From Paracoccaceae bacterium (GTDB lineage: Bacteria > Pseudomonadota > Alphaproteobacteria > Rhodobacterales > Rhodobacteraceae), in NCBI GenBank assembly GCA_016124615.1, contig WGNF01000008.1, positions 372,001-436,000 of the forward strand: 64,000 nt of DNA. The letters run 5' to 3'. The position numbers and the translations under genes were made by a program. The notes under the pieces were generated by a model. It was not told the origin of the DNA. It was given only the letters and a program-made list of their open reading frames with translations, and did not search any database. Below are positions 9,185 to 17,360 of this stretch, in pieces (position 1 is the first letter of the stretch; each line of letters opens with the position of its first letter).

Positions 9185-9615
9185 GCCGCGCCCCCGATCC
9201 CCAGCCGCGCATCGGTGAAGACAAAGCGCCGGTCCAGCCGGAACTTGACGACATAGCCCACCATCAGCCCCAGAACGGCGCCGGTTTCCCGCGCCGTCTC
9301 GCTGTGCCAGATCGCCCAAGCCCCGGTTTCCGCGCCCCAGAAGATCAGCGTCGTCACCACCCCCATCGCGGTGTACAGCGCGAACTTGCGGCCATGCGCC
9401 GCCGCGCCGGTAGCGCCGTCGAAAAAGATCCAGCGCTTGTCGAGCAGGTATTTCACCACCAGCCCCGCCGCCGTGCCCGCCAGCATCGCCAGCGCAAGCC
9501 AGGGCGACAGCGCCAGCGCCGCGCGCTGCACGCCGAGGTTGACCACCGTCGCCACCGCCGCGAAGGCGCCATAGCGCAGCACCAGTACGCCAAGGCTCAG
9601 CCGCGCCACGCTCAC
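9181..9615 (-). CDS. GtrA-like four-helix membrane protein
   Basis: A small membrane protein of 144 aa with four hydrophobic segments and the GtrA features VVNLGVQRAAL, AGLVVKYLLDKRWIF and GYVVKFRLDRRFVF. GtrA-family proteins are thought to move or anchor polyprenyl-linked sugars. Mycobacterial Rv3789 belongs here and also lies beside dprE1/dprE2. The start overlaps the HAD-UbiA stop, and the stop overlaps the DprE1 start. Whether it flips the lipid sugar or recruits a glycosyltransferase cannot be told. Confidence 0.85.
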   Translation of the reverse strand: MSVARLSLGVLVLRYGAFAAVATVVNLGVQRAALALSPWLALAMLAGTAAGLVVKYLLDKRWIFFDGATGAAAHGRKFALYTAMGVVTTLIFWGAETGAWAIWHSETARETGAVLGLMVGYVVKFRLDRRFVFTDARLGIGGAA

Positions 9616-11036
9616 AGCAATGCCCCGCTCAACGCGCAGGCGGCGATGGCAAGGCCGCAGCCAAGGCTGACGTAGTCCTTGGTTGCGAAGACGACCGGGT
9701 CATCGGTCATCTGGCCCCGGTGCGTCAGCATCACCACCCGGCTGATCCAGTACAAAAGCACCACGCAGATACCCCAGAGCGCGGTCGGATGATGGTAAAG
9801 TTTCGTCACCTCGGGCGAACTCAGGTAAAGCGCCATGACCAGAACCGAAACGAAGCCCGAACTGGTCGCCATCATCTCGACCAGCGGCAGGTCTTCCGGC
9901 ACATAGCCGCGCCCGGCCACCTTGCCCCTGCCGGTCGTCACCCCGTCCACCAGTTCGGCCTGCCGTTTCACCGCCGCCAGCGCGAAGAAGAAAAAGACCG
10001 AGAAGGCCAGCAGCCAGACCGACAGCGGGATATGCGTGGCCACCCCCCCGGCGACGATCCGCAGCGTATAAAGCCCGGCCAGCATGATGATGTCGACCAC
10101 CAGCCGCCGCTTGAAGTAGAACGAATAGGCCGTTGTCAGCGCGTAATATTCCAGCATCACGGCAAGGAAGCGCGGGCCCAGCGGCAGCGCCACCGCCAGC
10201 CCCGCCAGCAACAGCGCGGGCGCCATCGCGGTGCCGTGGGTCAGCGGGATCGCGCCGCTGGCAAAGGGGCGCTGACGCTTGCGCGGATGGGCGCGATCCG
10301 AGGCAAGATCGACCAGATCGTTGACCACATAGACGCTCGACGCGATCAGGCTGAAGGCCACGAAGGCCAGCAGCGCGCGCGCCAGCGACGGCGCATGCAT
10401 CTGATGCGCGGCCAGAATCGGCAGGAACACCAGCAGGTTCTTCAGCCACTGATGCGGGCGCAGCGCGCGCAGATAGGCGCGCGGGGAATGCGGCGGGGCG
10501 GCCACCGCCTCGACCTCGCCGCCAAGGCTTTTGACCCGCTGCAGGAATGCCGCACTGGCGCCGACAACGATCGCCTTCTGCGCCGCCGCCCAGACCGGCA
10601 GGTCAACCTCGGCATCGCCGATGTAGTCGAAGCCGCCAGCGCCGAAACGGCCGGTCAGAAACGCGGCCTTGGCGGCGCCCTTCAGATTCTCGGTTGCACT
10701 CGAGCCGTGCACCTCGTCGAAAATCCCCAGATGCGCGCCCACCCGGTCGGCCAGCCCCTGCGTCGCGGCCGTCACCAGCGCGGTGCGCCCGCCCGCCGCC
10801 CGCCAGCGGGCGATATAGTCAAGCACCGCCGCGTTGTAGGGCAGCCCGGCGGCATCCACGGGCCCGAGCGCGCCCAGCCGCTGTTTCATCGCCGCGCGCC
10901 CTCGCAGCCCGGTCGCGACGGCCTGAAGCGGCGCCGACCAGTGCTGCCCGCAGGCGGCCCAGAAACTCTCCACCAGCATGTCCGACCGGATCAGGGTTCC
11001 GTCGAGGTCGACCACAAGGGTCCGATCAGCCATCAT
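9612..11036 (-). CDS. HAD phosphatase-UbiA prenyltransferase fusion (predicted polyprenyl-phosphate phosphoribosyltransferase and phosphatase)
   Basis: A two-domain protein of 474 aa. Residues 1-180 are a HAD hydrolase: motif I D10-L-D12-GT, Thr89 in LVTAAT, Lys119, and GDAEVD at 140-145. Residues 190-474 are an integral UbiA domain, with N239-D-x-x-D-x-x-x-D247 followed by RAHPRKRQRP and a second motif YSFYFKRRLVVDI, both close to mycobacterial DPPR synthase Rv3806c. The HAD part could remove the 5-phosphate, as the separate Rv3807c is proposed to do. It starts at a double ATG 3-6 bases after GGAG and is the first gene of the four-gene unit. Long frames further upstream are not coding. Confidence 0.88.
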   Translation of the reverse strand: MMADRTLVVDLDGTLIRSDMLVESFWAACGQHWSAPLQAVATGLRGRAAMKQRLGALGPVDAAGLPYNAAVLDYIARWRAAGGRTALVTAATQGLADRVGAHLGIFDEVHGSSATENLKGAAKAAFLTGRFGAGGFDYIGDAEVDLPVWAAAQKAIVVGASAAFLQRVKSLGGEVEAVAAPPHSPRAYLRALRPHQWLKNLLVFLPILAAHQMHAPSLARALLAFVAFSLIASSVYVVNDLVDLASDRAHPRKRQRPFASGAIPLTHGTAMAPALLLAGLAVALPLGPRFLAVMLEYYALTTAYSFYFKRRLVVDIIMLAGLYTLRIVAGGVATHIPLSVWLLAFSVFFFFALAAVKRQAELVDGVTTGRGKVAGRGYVPEDLPLVEMMATSSGFVSVLVMALYLSSPEVTKLYHHPTALWGICVVLLYWISRVVMLTHRGQMTDDPVVFATKDYVSLGCGLAIAACALSGALL

Positions 11037-11176
11037 CTGCTCCGTCCTGCCCGGCCGCACTCTATGCCGGGCGCGGCGGCGGAGAAACCGGCATCCGCAG
11101 GGGAACGCGCGGATTTTCCGGCCGGGCGGGCCGCGCGGCAACATCCCGCGTCGCCCGGCGGCCTCGACCAACGACC

Positions 11177-12151
11177 TTAGCCGACGGCGGCGCGGGGGGC
11201 TGGCGGCGAAGCCTCGGCCGCGGGCCCCGGCGGGGGCCGGGCCAGCGGTGCGGCGGCGGCCGCCGCGCCCGGCGCTGCTGCCAGTCGCACGGCGCGGTGG
11301 CCGCGGTTCTGGCCCAGCTTGCCCTCGGCCAGCCGCCGCCCGTCGAGCCCTTCGATCACAATCTGGTCCAGCGCGGCGGCAGGCACCGGCACCACATCGC
11401 CCGGTTTCAACGCCAGCACCGCCGACAGCGGGATCACCAGCCGGTGCAGCACCGCGGTCAACTGCGCCGGGGCGGCCAGCGCGACCTCGGCCAAGGTCGG
11501 CGGCGGTGCGACGGGCGCCGCAGCCATCGCCGATGGCAAGGCGGTCGCGGCGGCCTTGCCGCGCCCGGCGGCGGGCAGGGCCAGCAACACCTCGCCCCGC
11601 CGCGCGCCCGCGGCCAGCGCCAGATCGGCGCGAAACACGCGGTAGGCAGTATCCTCCAGCAGCAGTTCCAGCGGGCGGGGGTCGTCCAGAAACGAGGCGT
11701 AGCGAAAGCCCCCGGCCCAGACCCGGTCGGCCGTGGCATCGAGTTCGTCGCCGAACCCGGTCAGCATCCGGTCGACCAGTCCGGCCGACATCGCTGCATC
11801 GGTGCGCGTCGGCTTGCGCGCCGCCGGATCGCCCTGCCCGACGCGGCCGGTGGTCTGCGCCTCGATCAGTGTGGCCAGAACGCCCGACGACAGGGCGATC
11901 AGGCCCAACGCCTCGCCCGGCCCCTCGATCATCGCCAGAAGCGCGCGATCCGGCGGCAGGTCCAGCAGTTCGGCCAGCGACAGCCGCGCCTCGGTCAGGC
12001 CTGCAACCTCCAGCCCGAGGCCCGGCACCGCCTGCCCGGCGCGGCCGAGGGCCAGCCGCAGCGCCCGTACCGCCGCAGCCTCGCCCAAAGTATCGGCGCG
12101 CGGCCGCGCCCCGCCCGTCTTGCGTCTGAGAACCGATCCCGCGCTGTCCAC
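11177..12151 (-). CDS. FliM/FliN-family (SpoA domain) motor-switch-like protein
   Basis: A protein of about 324 aa, rich in Ala, Pro and Arg. The C-terminal SpoA-like region contains VLHRLVIPLSAVLALKPGDVVPVP, followed by VIEGLDGRRLAEGKLGQNRGHRAVRL, the usual SpoA beta pattern. The middle weakly resembles the FliM middle domain. No CheY-binding EIDALL-type N-terminus is visible, and the tail is a low-complexity Ala/Pro stretch. The GTG start has AAGG 7 bases upstream. It stands alone, without other flagellar genes, 83 bp downstream of a sensor kinase, so its role in a motor is unproven. Confidence 0.75.
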   Translation of the reverse strand: MDSAGSVLRRKTGGARPRADTLGEAAAVRALRLALGRAGQAVPGLGLEVAGLTEARLSLAELLDLPPDRALLAMIEGPGEALGLIALSSGVLATLIEAQTTGRVGQGDPAARKPTRTDAAMSAGLVDRMLTGFGDELDATADRVWAGGFRYASFLDDPRPLELLLEDTAYRVFRADLALAAGARRGEVLLALPAAGRGKAAATALPSAMAAAPVAPPPTLAEVALAAPAQLTAVLHRLVIPLSAVLALKPGDVVPVPAAALDQIVIEGLDGRRLAEGKLGQNRGHRAVRLAAAPGAAAAAAPLARPPPGPAAEASPPAPRAAVG

Positions 12152-12234
12152 CGCCCTGCCTTCTGCCTGCCCGGTCGTTGTGCCCAGTGCTGACAGACGA
12201 GCGTTTAGATTGCGTTGACGCGCGCCCGCCGGGT

Positions 12235-14910
12235 TCAGGCCACCCGCGCGATCCGGCGTGGCAGGCTGACGCGGAAGGCGGCGCCGCCTTGCCCCGGCAG
12301 ATAGGCGATGGTGCCGCCGAGGTTGGCCATGATCTCGCGGCAGATGGCAAGGCCAAGGCCCGCGCCGCCCGCCCGGCTCTGATCCGTCAGGCGGGCGAAT
12401 TTCTCGAAGATCAGCGCCTGCGAATCCTTGGGAATGCCGGTGCCATTGTCGATGAAATCCACCTCGACCTGCGCGCCGCGCTGCCGGACGGCGATCTTCA
12501 GCCGCGGCCGGGCCGCATCGCAATACTTGCGCGCGTTCGAGACCAGGTTGATGAACACCTGGCTCAGCCGGTCGGCGTCGGTGTGCAGCGTCACCGCCTC
12601 GGCCCCCGCCTCGCGCTCGATCGTCAGCCCGCCCGACGCGGCGGCCACCAGCGCCCGGTCGATCAGGGTGCGCAGGCTGACCTCGGTCTCGTTCAGCGTC
12701 ACCTGACCGTTTTCCAGCACGCTCAGATCCAGCAGATCGTCCAGAAGCCGGGTCAGGCGGATCGATTCGTCCTGAATGATCCCGGCAAACCGCGCGGCAT
12801 CGGCCTCAGGCAGACCACCGCCCATCAGAATCTGCGAAAACGCCCGGATCGAGGTCATCGGCGTGCGCAACTCGTGGCTGATCTGACCCAGAAACGCATC
12901 CTTCTGCAACGACAGCTGGGTCAGCTTGGCGTTCGCCTCGCGCAACTGGCGCGCGGTGCGGGTCAGCTCTTCCGACTTCGCCTCCAGCTGGCTGGAATAT
13001 TCCATCATCTGCGCGGTCTCGTTGGCGACCGCCATCAGGTCTTCGACCGACACCGCCGCCCCGCCCGCGATCTGGCTGATCATCGCATGGGCCGTGGCTG
13101 CCCCGACCGAGCCGGACAGCAACCGTTCCAGCCGGTCGACGAATTCGGGCGTCGTTTCGGGCAGCAGGCCCTCCACGCCCTGCGCGCGCGCCTGCGCACC
13201 AAAGAAGGCCTGCGCCGCGTCGGGGCCAAGGATGCGCTGCGACATCACCAGCAGATCTTCGGCCTCGGCCAGACCCCGGCTCCAGCCCTGCGCGCCGGGG
13301 CCGCGTTCGAAGGCGTTGACGAATTGCGCGCCCTGCAAGCGTTCGACCGGGCTGGGAAAGGTCATCAGGGACACCGCGCAGAATGCCAGCGTGTTCAGCG
13401 CGATCGACCAGAACAGCGCGTGCAGCAGCGGGTCGAGCCCGTCAACGCCGAACAGCGCATGGGGCCGCAGCCAAGCCAGCCCGAACAGCCCTTGCGTCAT
13501 CACGGCAGGCGACAAGAGGCCGGTATCGCCGAAGCTGGGCAGGAATAGCGTGTAAAGCCAGAGCGTGAAGCCGATCAGCAAACCCGAGGCCGCGCCCGCC
13601 CGCGTGGCGCCGCGCCAGAACATGCCGCCGACCATCGCGGGCAGCACCTGCGCCGCCCCGGCGAAAGAGATCAGGCCGATCGCCGCCAGCGCCTCGCCGC
13701 CGCCGGTGAAGCGATAGTAGCCGTAGCCCATCGCCAGAATCGCGCCGATGGCGATGCGGCGCGACAGCAGCACGACGCGGCGCACGTCGCCCGACAGCGT
13801 CGCCCTCGGCGCCACGAAATGCAGCCAGACCGGCATCACGACATGGTTAGACACCATCGTCGACAGCGCGATGGCCGCCATGATCACCATCGAGGTCGCG
13901 CTGGAAAACCCGCCCAGAAAGACCAGCATCGCCAACCCGTTCTGATGCAGCATCAGCGGCAGCGACAGCACGAACAGGTCGGGGTTGGAGCCTTTCGGCA
14001 TCATCTCCAGCCCGACGACGGCAATCGGCACCACAAACAGGCTCATCGCGAACAGGTAAAGCGGGAAGGCCCATGACGCGGTCGCCAGTTGCCGTTCATG
14101 CCCGTTCTCAACCACCATCACCTGAAACATGCGCGGCAACGAGACGACGGCGGCCCCGGCAAGGAAGGTCAGCCCGATCCAGCGCCCCGGCTGCAACCGC
14201 CACGCGGCGATTTGCGAGGCGTTGACGCGGGCGATGATGTCGGCCGGGCCATCCGCCACGAACCACACCACGAAGACCCCGACGGCCAGCAGCGCGACCA
14301 GCTTCACCACCGCCTCGACCGCGATCGCCGTCACCACGCCCTGATGCTGTTCGTTGGCGTCAAGATTGCGGGTGCCAAAGAGCACGGTGAACACCGCAAG
14401 CCCGACGGCGACCCAGAACGCGGTGCTGGCCGGCCCCTCGATCGCCCAGCCCTTGGGCGCGGCGTCGGCGAAGGCGCCAAAGGACAGCGCCACCGATTGC
14501 AGTTGCAGCGCGATGTAGGGCATCGCCGACACCACGGCCAGCACCGTGACGATCACCCCCAGCAGGTTCGACTTGCCGTAGCGGGACGAGATCAGGTCGG
14601 CGATCGAGGTTACCCGCTGCGACTTGCCGATCCGCACCAGCTTGCGCAGGAACCACCACCAGCCGATGAAGACCAGCGTCGGGCCAAGGTAGATCGTCGC
14701 GAACTCCAGCCCGGATCGCGCGGCATAGCCAACCGCGCCATAGAAGGTCCAGGCCGTGCAGTAGATCGACAGCGACAGCGTGTAGACCAATGGCGAGCGC
14801 AGCCAGCCGATGCCGCTGCGCGCCGCGCGCCGCTCGACGAAAAAGGCCACGAGGAACAGCATTCCGACGTACAGCAGGCAGACCAGAACCAGCAGGCGGA
14901 AGGCGATCAT
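12235..14910 (-). CDS. Sodium/solute symporter-fused sensor histidine kinase (CbrA/CrbS-like)
   Basis: A membrane protein of 891 aa. The N-terminal half is an SSS-family transporter with many helices (SIYCTAWTFYGAVGYAARSG, SIADLISSRYGK). A coiled linker leads to a HisKA domain with phospho-acceptor His679 in SHELRTP, then an HATPase domain with NLVSNARKYC, DNGTGIP and GAGLGLAI. CbrA and CrbS of this architecture respond to nutrients such as histidine or acetate; the ligand here is unknown. The start overlaps the preceding membrane-protein gene by 4 bp and a receiver gene lies just upstream, which gives a likely partner. Confidence 0.92.
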   Translation of the reverse strand: MIAFRLLVLVCLLYVGMLFLVAFFVERRAARSGIGWLRSPLVYTLSLSIYCTAWTFYGAVGYAARSGLEFATIYLGPTLVFIGWWWFLRKLVRIGKSQRVTSIADLISSRYGKSNLLGVIVTVLAVVSAMPYIALQLQSVALSFGAFADAAPKGWAIEGPASTAFWVAVGLAVFTVLFGTRNLDANEQHQGVVTAIAVEAVVKLVALLAVGVFVVWFVADGPADIIARVNASQIAAWRLQPGRWIGLTFLAGAAVVSLPRMFQVMVVENGHERQLATASWAFPLYLFAMSLFVVPIAVVGLEMMPKGSNPDLFVLSLPLMLHQNGLAMLVFLGGFSSATSMVIMAAIALSTMVSNHVVMPVWLHFVAPRATLSGDVRRVVLLSRRIAIGAILAMGYGYYRFTGGGEALAAIGLISFAGAAQVLPAMVGGMFWRGATRAGAASGLLIGFTLWLYTLFLPSFGDTGLLSPAVMTQGLFGLAWLRPHALFGVDGLDPLLHALFWSIALNTLAFCAVSLMTFPSPVERLQGAQFVNAFERGPGAQGWSRGLAEAEDLLVMSQRILGPDAAQAFFGAQARAQGVEGLLPETTPEFVDRLERLLSGSVGAATAHAMISQIAGGAAVSVEDLMAVANETAQMMEYSSQLEAKSEELTRTARQLREANAKLTQLSLQKDAFLGQISHELRTPMTSIRAFSQILMGGGLPEADAARFAGIIQDESIRLTRLLDDLLDLSVLENGQVTLNETEVSLRTLIDRALVAAASGGLTIEREAGAEAVTLHTDADRLSQVFINLVSNARKYCDAARPRLKIAVRQRGAQVEVDFIDNGTGIPKDSQALIFEKFARLTDQSRAGGAGLGLAICREIMANLGGTIAYLPGQGGAAFRVSLPRRIARVA

Positions 14911-15206
14911 CGCGGGGCTCCGTCGCGGCCCCCGGCCTCGGCTGCTTCCGCCTCGGCCCCCTCGGCGCCCATCACCGGCGCCAGCGCCCGGGCGATGGCG
15001 AAGGCGGCAAGGATCAGCGCCGGCCAGACGAGGAACAGATAAACCGCATCGAAGGCAGTCGGGCGCACATCGGTGGTGGCCGGGCCCCAGAGGATCGGCA
15101 TCAGGAACAGCATGAAACCCAGGATCGGCAACAGCCGCGCCGCATCCATCATGCGCCGCAGCCGGTAGCTGCGCCGTGCCAGAAAGAGCGCGCGCCGCAT
15201 CGCCAT
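14907..15206 (-). CDS. Small two-helix membrane protein of unknown function
   Basis: 99 aa with a basic, Arg-rich N-terminus, two hydrophobic segments (LLPILGFMLFLMPILWG and AVYLFLVWPALILAAFAIARAL), and an acidic Ala/Glu tail. I do not recognise the family. It lies between a receiver protein and a symporter-kinase, and overlaps both (TGATG upstream, ATGA downstream). It is therefore made together with them and could be an accessory subunit of the symporter domain, as small proteins are for some SSS transporters. That role is inference. Confidence 0.75.
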   Translation of the reverse strand: MAMRRALFLARRSYRLRRMMDAARLLPILGFMLFLMPILWGPATTDVRPTAFDAVYLFLVWPALILAAFAIARALAPVMGAEGAEAEAAEAGGRDGAPR

Positions 15207-15574
15207 CAGAGCCCCGCCATTTCGCGCAGGGCGGCGACGATCTCGGTATTGGCGAAGGGTTTGGTCAGGAACCGGCTGGCGCCATAGCGTTCGGCCATCT
15301 CGCGGTCGCGCGCCTGGCTGCGGGCGGTCAGCATCAGCACCGGCAGCGCCCGCGTCGCCTCTGTCGCGCGCAGTTCCTGCAGGATTTCGAACCCGGACCG
15401 CCCCGGCAGCATCACGTCCAGCACCACCACATCCGGCGCCGCGGCGCGAATGACGGCGGCGGCGTCGACACCGTCAGAATGCGTGCTGACGCGCCAGCCG
15501 TCGCGCGTCAGGATGAACCGGATCGCCTCGATGATGTTCGGTTCGTCCTCGACCAGCAGGACATGCTTGCCCAT
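15206..15574 (-). CDS. Stand-alone CheY-like response regulator receiver
   Basis: 122 aa, a single REC domain without output domain. The acidic pair is in VEDEP (residues 9-12), the phospho-acceptor is Asp53 in VVLDVMLP, the switch Thr83 is in MLTAR, and Lys105 is in LTKPF. It is the first gene of the unit receiver - membrane protein - symporter kinase, so it is probably phosphorylated by that kinase. Being a lone receiver, it must signal by binding a protein; the target is not known. Confidence 0.9.
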   Translation of the reverse strand: MGKHVLLVEDEPNIIEAIRFILTRDGWRVSTHSDGVDAAAVIRAAAPDVVVLDVMLPGRSGFEILQELRATEATRALPVLMLTARSQARDREMAERYGASRFLTKPFANTEIVAALREMAGL

Positions 15575-15658
15575 CCGGTTCTTCCCCTCCCCCGCAGCCC
15601 TTCGGGCGTGTCGTTTCGATGACTATCGCGAAGAACCGGGCGACTGTCAAAATGCCGC

Positions 15659-16960
15659 TCAGAATTCCTCCATCAGGATCGAGGGCTCGCGCCGCGCCGG
15701 GCAGGCCTCACGCGGGCAGATGCGGCAGGTCGGCCCCACCGGCTCTGCCGGACCGGTTTTCGCGCCGGTTTCGGGCAGCACCAGCATCGTCGCCTCCAGC
15801 ACCTGCGGCGCGTCGAAACCGGCCGGGCGCACCTGCTGGCAGATGGCATAGGTCCGGTAGCGTCGCGGCGTGCGCCCCGCCATTTCCACCGTCGCGCGCA
15901 GCGGCACCATCGGCCGCGACAGCGCCTGATACAGCGGCCAGAGCGGGCAGCCCGCGCCGAACCTAGGCAGGCCGAAACCCTCGGTCGGCTTGCGGAAGGT
16001 CAGCGCCCCGGCGCCGTCGCAGATCACCAGCCCCGCGCCCGCCTGTTCCGGCAGGCTGGCGACGCGCCGCAGCACCGCCGCCAGATCGACGCCAAAATGC
16101 GCCGCCACCGCCGCCGGGTCGCCCGCCGCCGCTGCCAGAGCGGCGCGAAACGGCACCAGTGGCAGCCGCTGTGCATCCGCCGCGTAACGCTCGACCAGCG
16201 CCGCCGCGATGCGCCGCGCTGATAGCGTGTCGAAGGCGCCGCCGATCAGCGCGTCGGCCGTCGCGGCACCGGTTTCGACCTCGGGCAGATGGTGGCCGCG
16301 CGCCGCCAGCCATCCCTCGACCTCTTCCAATGGCGAGGCCAGCGCCGTTTCGGTGCCCGCAGGCCCGTCGAGATAGGCGACCAGCGCCTCGGCCCCCAGC
16401 GCCAGCCGGTCGGCATCGGCGCTCAGGTTGCCCTGAAACCGCAGCCGCCATTCTGGTTCCAGATCCTCTGTGTCGGCCAGGATCGCCGCGGCCGAGCGCA
16501 CGCCGGTCAGCGCCGACAGCACCTCGTGCAGCGCCGACGACAGCACCGGGTCGTGCGCGATGCGGTCCGACAGCGCCGCGACCGTGCGTTCCAGCAACGC
16601 CACCCGCCCGTGCCGCGCCGACAGCAGCCGCGCCCAGCCGGGAAAGCGGCCGACGAATTCCTCGATCCGGTCCAGTTCCGGTGCCTCGCCATCTGCACCG
16701 CCTTCGGCCGCGACCGCCGCCGCATCGCGCAGGCCGTCCAGCAGCGCGGCCTCGGCGCCCTCGGTCAGCACCGCCGCCTCGACCCCCAGCGCCTCGGCGA
16801 TCTGGCGCAGCAGCGCGTCGCCGATCCGGCGCCGGTTATGCTCGATCAGATTGAGATAAGACGCCGACACGCCGACCTGCCGCGCAAGGTCGGCCTGCTT
16901 GACCCCGCCCAGCATGCGCCGCTCACGGATGCGGCTTCCCGTCAGCGCCGAACGCGACAT
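15659..16960 (-). CDS. ScfR-family (PccR/RamB-like) XRE transcriptional regulator
   Basis: 433 aa. The N-terminal XRE helix-turn-helix reads VKQADLARQVGVSASYLNLIEHNRRRIGD. The long C-terminal region ends in a Cys cluster, CRICPREACPARR, typical of short-chain fatty acyl-CoA regulators. Family members control propionyl-CoA carboxylase (PccR in R. sphaeroides) or acetate and methylcitrate genes. I start at the ATG at 16960 because a perfect GGAGG lies 6 bases upstream; the frame extends 15 codons further without a site. No target gene of the family lies next to it. The receiver gene follows 84 bp downstream on the same strand. Confidence 0.9.
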   Translation of the reverse strand: MSRSALTGSRIRERRMLGGVKQADLARQVGVSASYLNLIEHNRRRIGDALLRQIAEALGVEAAVLTEGAEAALLDGLRDAAAVAAEGGADGEAPELDRIEEFVGRFPGWARLLSARHGRVALLERTVAALSDRIAHDPVLSSALHEVLSALTGVRSAAAILADTEDLEPEWRLRFQGNLSADADRLALGAEALVAYLDGPAGTETALASPLEEVEGWLAARGHHLPEVETGAATADALIGGAFDTLSARRIAAALVERYAADAQRLPLVPFRAALAAAAGDPAAVAAHFGVDLAAVLRRVASLPEQAGAGLVICDGAGALTFRKPTEGFGLPRFGAGCPLWPLYQALSRPMVPLRATVEMAGRTPRRYRTYAICQQVRPAGFDAPQVLEATMLVLPETGAKTGPAEPVGPTCRICPREACPARREPSILMEEF

Positions 16961-17072
16961 TGTGGCCTCCACCCTGAGCTTGCCAAGGAAAGGCACCGGC
17001 ATCAATGCCTTGCCTACATCTTTGCATCACGCGGCTGCGGCGGTTGCAAGCCCCGCCGCAGCCGCGCGCGCA

Positions 17073-17219
17073 TCAGCAGACCTTGGGCACCGGGCTCAAC
17101 GTCTGGCTCAGGCCGTTTACCCCCGGTTCGCATTGGCCAACCGCAGGCTTGCCCTGATCCGCACAGGCCGCCACCGCCAGAACCGCCGCCAGCAGAACCA
17201 TCGCCATCTTCATTTGCAT
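17073..17219 (-). CDS. Small predicted lipoprotein
   Basis: 48 aa: a short basic N-terminus, a hydrophobic segment (MAMVLLAAVLAVAAC) and a lipobox VAAC, leaving a mature peptide of about 28 residues with two further cysteines (QCEPG and the last residue, Cys48). GAGGG lies about 9 bases before the ATG at 17219. The cysteines could form a disulfide. I do not recognise the family; very small lipoproteins like this are common in Rhodobacterales. It lies alone between the regulator and the ABC operon terminator. Confidence 0.6.
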   Translation of the reverse strand: MQMKMAMVLLAAVLAVAACADQGKPAVGQCEPGVNGLSQTLSPVPKVC

Positions 17220-17307
17220 GACTTCATCCCTCGCTATGGGGCTTCCGACCCCTCGCGACAAATCTACGTCATGCGCGTCCTGCGGCCTTGATATCAGTCA
17301 ACAGCGC

Positions 17308-17340
17308 GAAAAAAAGGCGCGCCCCGCGGGACGCGCCTTC
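17308..17340 (-). terminator. Rho-independent terminator of the NMT1-type ABC operon
   Basis: On the minus strand a GC-rich hairpin (arms 17314-17325 and 17328-17339, one mismatch) is followed by a run of seven T. It lies 21 bp beyond the stop of the substrate-binding gene. Confidence 0.85.
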
Positions 17341-17360
17341 CTTCACCTCTCGGCGCCGCC

